Made by a program: the position numbers and the translations under genes | NCBI GenBank assembly: GCA_018812355.1 | Contig: JAHJDQ010000208.1 | Location: 1-22,713, forward strand | Length of the DNA stretch: 22,713 bases | Direction: 5' to 3' | Source: Nanobdellota archaeon | GTDB taxonomy: Archaea; Nanobdellota; Nanobdellia; Woesearchaeales; GW2011-AR9 | Notes under the pieces: model-generated | Told to the model about the DNA's origin: nothing | The model's database searches: none | Seen by the model: the letters and a program-made list of their open reading frames with translations, nothing else | Part shown: piece by piece, positions 17,418 through 22,713 of the stretch | Layout: each line of letters opens with the position of its first letter | Numbering within the stretch: the first letter of the stretch is position 1

Positions 17418-17999
17418 TTAATAATTGACTGTTCCGGCGGCTTTTTCTTTTTCGTACTCTTTCATCTCCTTGTCGAGTTCTTCATAAGCCTTAGTCGCAC
17501 GGAATCTTTCATAAAGTTTTGGTTTGCTCTGCATTTCGTCCAGTATTGACTGATTCAATGTTTTAGGATTGATTCCTACCAATACAGCAAAATGAATCAT
17601 ACCGGTTTTTTTGATTGTATAGCTTTTAACATCAATAACTACAGATCCAACAAGTACTTTACTTGCTACCGTCTTCATTACCTGAGTAAAGGATTCATTA
17701 ATTTCTGCATCTTCTGCACCGACTTCCTCAATGAACATCTTTTCCAAAACTTCTACTTTCGTTTCAAAACTCTGCGCAATTAATCCTCTGGCAGCAGTCG
17801 TCGCTTTTGCTTTCGCAATATGCGATTTGCTACTTTCGGATTCACCAACCTGCGCAATACCACCTGATTCAATGATTTTGTTTGCCTTAGTTTGGAGCAT
17901 TTCGAAGCGGTCGTTCTCAACTTTCGGACTGGTACCCGCACAATGCATTAAGGAAACAATCATAACACTAAGCAACATGACCGTTAGGATTTTTTTCAT
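17418..17999 (-). CDS. LPP20-family lipoprotein
   Basis: A 193-residue protein with a lipoprotein-type signal peptide; the likely lipidated cysteine is Cys20 (SLMHC-AG). His at -1 is unusual for a lipobox, so lipidation is probable but not certain. Residues about 45-150 form one LPP20-type domain (GIAQVGESESSKSHIAKAKATTAARGLIAQSFETKVEVL...MIHFAVLVGINPKTL). The C-terminus (160-193) is highly charged and probably helical (YEELDKEMKEYEKEKAA). The start ATG at 17999 has an excellent AAAGGAGG 6 bases away. The gene is bracketed by a 71-base gap with a possible promoter and by a terminator-like palindrome, so it may be expressed on its own and more strongly than its neighbours. Confidence 0.85.
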   Translation of the reverse strand: MKKILTVMLLSVMIVSLMHCAGTSPKVENDRFEMLQTKANKIIESGGIAQVGESESSKSHIAKAKATTAARGLIAQSFETKVEVLEKMFIEEVGAEDAEINESFTQVMKTVASKVLVGSVVIDVKSYTIKKTGMIHFAVLVGINPKTLNQSILDEMQSKPKLYERFRATKAYEELDKEMKEYEKEKAAGTVNY

Positions 18000-18017
18000 T
18001 TTTTCCTCCTTTTGTTA

Positions 18018-18046
18018 AAATGAACATCCTTTTTCTTTTTTGTCAA
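18018..18046 (-). promoter_or_regulatory. Candidate promoter for the LPP20 lipoprotein gene
   Basis: TTGACA (18041-18046, read on the minus strand) lies in the 71-base gap before the lipoprotein gene. At 17 bases the matching -10 would be TCATTT, a poor fit. FCB bacteria often use other promoter boxes, so only the -35-like element is really visible. Confidence 0.3.
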
Positions 18047-18070
18047 CTTTCTATAGATATCACTCACTTA

Positions 18071-21000
18071 TCATCTTAATAACGCTATCGGGAAATCGGT
18101 TCCTGTAGTAAATTTTGTAGGTATTTGGACAGATCTCGAATAAAGCCTGGAATATTTCGGCATGTTACTTTCTACGAATAATACTAACTCATTCGCTGAG
18201 ATCAAATGATTATTATCGCTATCTGCTCCAAAATTATCAGACAGTCCCTGCAATATTGTATAGGTAAATATCCCATGTCCCAGTTCCTCATACTCATTTG
18301 CAAACTGATCATGTAACGCTGCAGCCAATATATAAACACCACTGGAACGATTCATTTTATAGAGCGCCTCTTCCTGTGTGGATCCTTTTGAAATAACCCC
18401 TACCGCATGACCGGAATGACAGGCGTCCAGCATTACCAACTGTTTCCGGGCCCGGATTTTTTGTAGTTTTTCATTGAGTGTATCATCGCTGACCGAACGA
18501 TCCTGAAGCATGAGCTGATCATGCATATTTGTTGTATTAGACGTTACAAAATAAAAACTATTCCCATTCTGTACTCCATGTCCGGAGTAGAAGAAAACAA
18601 ACACATCTTCCGGTCTGGCTTTTTCAATTATTGTATCAAGCATTGAATATATACTGGATTGTGTTGCAGCACTATTATACAGGGAATCCACATGAATATC
18701 TTTATATAAACTATGTCCTGTCTTTCGGAAAGTCCGCAAGATACCCTCCGCATCTGAGATACAGTAATTTAAATTGTAGCTCGATTCAATATATTCATTA
18801 ATTGCAATTGCACAGATGTACAAAGTTGACTGTGGTACCGGAGCTTCTCTATATACTGTTATCTCATCCCGACCTGATAACCTGTTTTTGTTATGAGCAA
18901 CTGCATGAATAGTATTCGTACCACTCAGGAGATCAACTTCAAACGTATCATACACAACATCAGTTTGGACGATTCTTATCCCCCTGAAAATACCACCAAC
19001 CCTTTTCCCGTTATGGAACAGCAGGCATCTGCCATCTAACTGGTCATTTATTATTTTTACCTGAACTACAACTTTCACTCTGTCACTTTGAATTGTGTCA
19101 TTCATCGCCGGGGTAATAATGCTTACTTCCGGTGGTGGTGAATTAGAATATGTACTGGAAAAACTAGTCATATCAATTGGTTCTCGTTGAACCACCCGTG
19201 CAAGTATATTCGGGGAAAAGAACCGATCCTCAAATATGCCCAAGTCCAATATACTGTTTCCCTTTGCAAGATGAATCAATTCTTTTCCCTCTAAAGACGC
19301 GTCAAACAGATCATTCGGTCCCAGGGATATCCATTTTTGTCTGTCAGCAGAAATCAGTGTGGCTACATGTTCATAAGTCGTCGCGTCCCAAAAACGGGTT
19401 GTGTAATCCCGGCTACCACTAACTATATACCGTCCATCGGAAGAGTACAGAATTGATTGAATTAAACCAGAATGGTCTTTAATCTTTTTCACTTCAGCAC
19501 CTGTTTCAGTACGGCAAACTCTTATACTGTTATCCTTACAGGTTACTACAAAATACCTCGAATCAGGAGAGAAGGCCAATGAATAAATATCTCCTTTATT
19601 TATTTCTCTCCTATAGATTGGAGATAAATTATGAGAGTCAAGCAAGGAGACATAACCACGTGCATCCGCGACTAAAATTCGACTGTTGTCTGGAGATATT
19701 ACTGAGCAATATATTGGAACATTTTGATCAGTACTTTTATCATAATTATCATATCTTCCGGTCACATTTCCAGTCCTTACATCCCAATTAATAACATTGC
19801 CTCTTCGGTATGCCGCGATAATCCGATCGCCTACATTGTTATAATTAACAGACATACAAATATTTCTATTCCCGGCAGTCGCTGATTCTGGTGTTAATAT
19901 TTTAACCAAAATTCCTGTTTCGATTCTCCAGATATTAATTGTCCCGTCATTACTTGAAGATGTTAAAAATTGATTATTCGGAGCAAAATCGACTGAGTAA
20001 ATATTGCCACCATGATTTAACGTCTGTATAAGCGAATCCGATTCCGCATGATATATCACAATTTTACCATCTGTGCCGGCAGTCGCGTAGTATTTTCCGG
20101 TTCCTTTACTGAAAGCAACCTGAGTAATTCGTTCAGTCCCGTGTTTTCCAGAGCATATTTGCTTCCCAGTTTTCAGGTCCCATTTGCGATAATATCCGTC
20201 TTCACTCCCGGTCAGAACAAAATGGCAATCCTCCGACATGGCAACATCATTGACATAGGATACTTCTCCCGTTAACACATGAAATGGTTTGCCTGTATTT
20301 ATATCCCAGATTACCGCCTTTTTATCTGCAGAACCAGATATAAAATACCGTGAATTAGAAGATATATCGATACCCATAATTGATTTATCATGAAATTTAT
20401 ATTCTCTTTCAAGATTACCGGTTGTGGCCGAAAAAATCTTTATTAGTCCTTCTTGATCGCCGGTAATAATATATTTACCGCTTTTTGTAAATTTTGCCGC
20501 CAGAATAGGTGTATCTCCCGGTTCCCCAATTGTTAGTATTTTCTCACTTGAAGGACGGTTCCACAGGACAATGGTTCCGTCCTGGCTGCAGGTTATTACG
20601 AGGTTTTTATTTACCGGTGAAAAATCAACCGCGTTAATTCTTCCTGATTGTCCGGCAAATATCTGATCGCATTTAAAGTTTCGGGTTACCCAGGCCCTGG
20701 CGGTATTATCACAACATCCTGTCATCATCAGACGAAAGTCAACTGAAAATGCCATAGACCACACTTCGCGCTTATGAAGTTGCTGCTGCTTTAAGCAGGC
20801 CGCCGTTTTAATATTGTATGATCGGCTTACACCGTTTTTATATACCGCTATGATTTTAGTACTGTCAGAATTGATACACGCCCTGACGACTGCTGATCCA
20901 TAATTTAATCCGTAGGTTTGAATTAATTTTCCTGTCGTTTTCTCTAAAAGTCGCGATACACCTTTACTATTAGATATTAATACATAATGTCCCCCAGGGG

Positions 21001-21289
21001 AGTAACTTACATTGGTTATGAAAATATTCGTTTCACCACAGTCAAAGTTACGGATTAGTTTTCCGGTTTTCACATCCCAGAGCTTTGCCATTACACCGCC
21101 TGACAGAACAGTTGATCCTTGGGGATCAAAGGCAACCGTAGTAACAGCGTAAAGATGGCCTGCCTGCACAACAACTTTTATTGGATTATCTTGTACATTT
21201 TCAGTACTATCATTTTGATCTTTATGAATATTTTGCCCGTTAAAGCACATACTGAAAACAAAAAGAGTTAATAATGATACTTTTTTCAT
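18071..21289 (-). CDS. Exported WD40-repeat protein with C-terminal caspase-like protease domain
   Basis: The ATG at 21289 (1072 residues) gives a signal peptide (MKKVSLLTLFVFSMCFNGQ); the open frame 12 codons longer lacks it. Residues about 38-645 hold 14 WD40-type blades about 42 residues apart, recognised by strands such as KLWDVKTGKL, AVIWDINTGKP, KWDLKTGKQ, INWDVRTGNV and RFWDATTYEH. Fourteen blades fit two seven-bladed propellers. A linker (W653 ISLGPNDLFDAS...FFSPNILARVV) typical of WD40-caspase proteins follows, then an Ig-like region (720-815). The caspase-fold domain (about 823-1040) has catalytic His904 (FYSGHG) and Cys957 (DACHSG). Residues 1023-1034 read as an EF-hand-like calcium loop (DSDNNHLISANE). 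It is probably an exported protease with an interaction scaffold; the target is unknown. The gene upstream ends 16 bases before it. Confidence 0.9.
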   Translation of the reverse strand: MKKVSLLTLFVFSMCFNGQNIHKDQNDSTENVQDNPIKVVVQAGHLYAVTTVAFDPQGSTVLSGGVMAKLWDVKTGKLIRNFDCGETNIFITNVSYSPGGHYVLISNSKGVSRLLEKTTGKLIQTYGLNYGSAVVRACINSDSTKIIAVYKNGVSRSYNIKTAACLKQQQLHKREVWSMAFSVDFRLMMTGCCDNTARAWVTRNFKCDQIFAGQSGRINAVDFSPVNKNLVITCSQDGTIVLWNRPSSEKILTIGEPGDTPILAAKFTKSGKYIITGDQEGLIKIFSATTGNLEREYKFHDKSIMGIDISSNSRYFISGSADKKAVIWDINTGKPFHVLTGEVSYVNDVAMSEDCHFVLTGSEDGYYRKWDLKTGKQICSGKHGTERITQVAFSKGTGKYYATAGTDGKIVIYHAESDSLIQTLNHGGNIYSVDFAPNNQFLTSSSNDGTINIWRIETGILVKILTPESATAGNRNICMSVNYNNVGDRIIAAYRRGNVINWDVRTGNVTGRYDNYDKSTDQNVPIYCSVISPDNSRILVADARGYVSLLDSHNLSPIYRREINKGDIYSLAFSPDSRYFVVTCKDNSIRVCRTETGAEVKKIKDHSGLIQSILYSSDGRYIVSGSRDYTTRFWDATTYEHVATLISADRQKWISLGPNDLFDASLEGKELIHLAKGNSILDLGIFEDRFFSPNILARVVQREPIDMTSFSSTYSNSPPPEVSIITPAMNDTIQSDRVKVVVQVKIINDQLDGRCLLFHNGKRVGGIFRGIRIVQTDVVYDTFEVDLLSGTNTIHAVAHNKNRLSGRDEITVYREAPVPQSTLYICAIAINEYIESSYNLNYCISDAEGILRTFRKTGHSLYKDIHVDSLYNSAATQSSIYSMLDTIIEKARPEDVFVFFYSGHGVQNGNSFYFVTSNTTNMHDQLMLQDRSVSDDTLNEKLQKIRARKQLVMLDACHSGHAVGVISKGSTQEEALYKMNRSSGVYILAAALHDQFANEYEELGHGIFTYTILQGLSDNFGADSDNNHLISANELVLFVESNMPKYSRLYSRSVQIPTKFTTGTDFPIALLR

Positions 21290-21305
21290 CAAAATTCGAT
21301 TCCCT

Positions 21306-22713
21306 TTATATTGAAAAGAATGCAACTAATGTTGATGTAAGCCCTAAAATTGTATATCTCAATAATTGTCCCTGAGCATCACCGCTCTTCGAATCAATCA
21401 GTTTAATTTTAATTTCCTCTGGGTAGAACACATCAATTTTTTGATCGTCTGCAGTTACTACAGATTGTTTATCCAGTTTTTTATCACTGCCATAAAGATT
21501 CGGAGGTGTTTTTATCTCGTCTTCCCATAGAATGCTGACTTCCTGAGGAATATAATCCTCAAAGGAGACATACTCTATCTTTTTCAGCTCTGTAGAAATG
21601 TCACAACTAAGTAATTTATATAGTGTATGCTGATTGGGAATCCTATTCTCAACAATTGATTCTGTGGGACAGTCAACATCATCATCAGTTCTTTCAATAT
21701 TTTTATATATCAACATTCCTTCCGATGAATATCCAACCAGATTTTCATTCTGGTTATTAATCACATAAGCCGGATATACTAAACCAGTTGATAAACTTTT
21801 TACATTCTTTTCAAATAATATTGAGGTTGATTTGTATAAAAAGCCAGATATATTATAATTTTCATAGTGAAAGACCGGCATTTCTGTAAAATTATTCGGT
21901 TGTCCAAGTTCACCAACACTGATCCTTGATTCGATGATCCGCTGATCACTCCCATAGATAAACGATCTCAACTTTGATGCATTTTCTGTTAATAGAAAGG
22001 CTGATATAGGAGAATTCAAGTCACTCAATAAAGAGTATGGTACATGTCTTGAAAATAACCGATCATACGATCCATAGAAATATCGTTCAGTCAGATTTTC
22101 ATCACCAACAGAAAATAATTGTAGACTTCGAGATTCTTCTGTTTTATTAAGCGGAGTAAAATTTATCGATTGCCTGGAAAGTGTCCGAATATTATTTGAT
22201 CCGTAGAAATTGTTACCAGGTAGTTTATGATCCGTGACCTCTGTAATAGAAATAGAAGTGGATATCGAATCAACTGCCATTTTATACAATGTATCGGCAA
22301 TAATAACATTGCGAGGTCCTGTATTTGAATCGCTAATTGGTAAAAACCGGGTTTTTATGTACTTAAATGATCTATCCAGACTAGCTGCCAAAGATGGAGA
22401 AATACCTGATTGTTGTATACTTCCAGTTTTTTCATTATAATTCAATGTCAGCTCCCGGTCATCGATGATCGGAGTGTTTTTTACTAGTATATATCTTTCG
22501 TCGTTGAGATGTCGGGAGATTAGTTGATAAAATTGGTGATTACCATATGCAGCATTATTTACGTCGAAATAAATAACCTTTTGTCTTTCATTACCATTGT
22601 AGGAATTTGAAAATACGTAATGAATTAGATCACCTTTTCCAATTTCGTCACCCCAAACTTCAATTTGCACATAATCAATATCATTAGATGTTATTCCTCC
22701 TAATGAAGAAAAA
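21306..22713 (-). CDS. Unrecognised protein with recurring YGS motifs and C-terminal membrane anchor, 3' part
   Basis: The frame is open from the right edge (reading SSLGGITSNDIDYVQIEVWG just inside the edge), so the GTG at 22670 is not a convincing start and the gene is 5'-incomplete; 468 codons are visible. A hydrophobic C-terminal segment (LLRYTILGLTSTLVAFFSI, last 19 residues) is a likely tail anchor or membrane segment. A short motif [FIL]YGSxxR/K recurs four times (codons at 22197-22205, 22068-22076, 21948-21956 and 21486-21494), and TLYKxxxxxI occurs twice. I recognise no family. It is 16 bases from the WD40-caspase gene and probably in the same transcript, which makes it a candidate partner of that protease. 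Confidence 0.7.
   Translation of the reverse strand, partial: FSSLGGITSNDIDYVQIEVWGDEIGKGDLIHYVFSNSYNGNERQKVIYFDVNNAAYGNHQFYQLISRHLNDERYILVKNTPIIDDRELTLNYNEKTGSIQQSGISPSLAASLDRSFKYIKTRFLPISDSNTGPRNVIIADTLYKMAVDSISTSISITEVTDHKLPGNNFYGSNNIRTLSRQSINFTPLNKTEESRSLQLFSVGDENLTERYFYGSYDRLFSRHVPYSLLSDLNSPISAFLLTENASKLRSFIYGSDQRIIESRISVGELGQPNNFTEMPVFHYENYNISGFLYKSTSILFEKNVKSLSTGLVYPAYVINNQNENLVGYSSEGMLIYKNIERTDDDVDCPTESIVENRIPNQHTLYKLLSCDISTELKKIEYVSFEDYIPQEVSILWEDEIKTPPNLYGSDKKLDKQSVVTADDQKIDVFYPEEIKIKLIDSKSGDAQGQLLRYTILGLTSTLVAFFSI

Noticed and set aside
17331..20275. Plus-strand ORFs across the lipoprotein and WD40-caspase genes
   Set aside because: All lie antisense to well-supported genes and show no domain or start signals.
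9026..22713. Known anti-phage caspase systems (for example Craspase, gasdermin or Avs-type)
   Set aside because: No CRISPR effector, gasdermin-like, STAND ATPase or nucleotide-sensor gene is present, and the proteases carry export signals.
1..22713. tRNA or rRNA genes
   Set aside because: I saw no cloverleaf-like or ribosomal RNA sequence on either strand.

Overview
The window looks like a chromosomal segment of an AT-rich bacterium of the FCB (Bacteroidota/Chlorobi/Fibrobacter-type) superphylum. The strongest sign is a 1748-residue exported protein ending in a type IX secretion (T9SS) sorting domain (NYPNPFNP and an FlgD-like Ig fold). Other signs are OmpA, LPP20-type and DUF4384 envelope proteins. 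I cannot name a genus; the uncultivated FCB lineages that carry such sorting domains are all possible. Every convincing gene is on the minus strand, so transcription runs from high to low coordinates.

Low-coordinate part (1-8.9 kb). The 5' portion of a repeat-built exported surface protein runs off the left edge (1-1206). Upstream of it is a 491-base gap with overlapping inverted repeats and a tandem 12-mer. Next is a frameshifted, probably dead HU/IHF-type DNA-binding gene (1698-1989), then the T9SS-secreted multidomain protein (2098-7344). Upstream of that gene lies a short stretch resembling the 3' end of a group II intron, and directly against it an IS3-family element with a single fused DDE transposase (7488-8684). 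This part looks like accessory, rearranged DNA.

High-coordinate part (8.96-22.7 kb). Eight tightly spaced genes plus the 3' part of a ninth lie on one strand. Nearly all have a signal peptide or lipobox, so the encoded system sits in the periplasm or outer membrane. In transcription order they are: (1) an unknown protein with a C-terminal membrane anchor and recurring YGS motifs; (2) a protein with about 14 WD40 blades followed by a caspase-like protease domain; (3) an LPP20-type lipoprotein, followed by a perfect 24-bp palindrome that can act as a terminator; (4) a double LPP20-like protein; (5) an SH3 plus M48-like protein whose HEXXH motif reads QEXXH; (6) an OmpA-type peptidoglycan-binding protein; (7) a transglutaminase-like cysteine protease; (8) a second caspase-like protease with LPP20-like and CARDB-like modules; (9) a DUF4384 lipoprotein.

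The cluster therefore combines three cysteine-protease folds, a probably inactive metalloprotease fold, a cell-wall anchor, a two-propeller scaffold and several copies of one small envelope module. I think this is the most interesting content of the window: a candidate exported caspase system, perhaps sensing or processing something in the cell envelope. The individual families are recognised from motifs; their joint function is inference.
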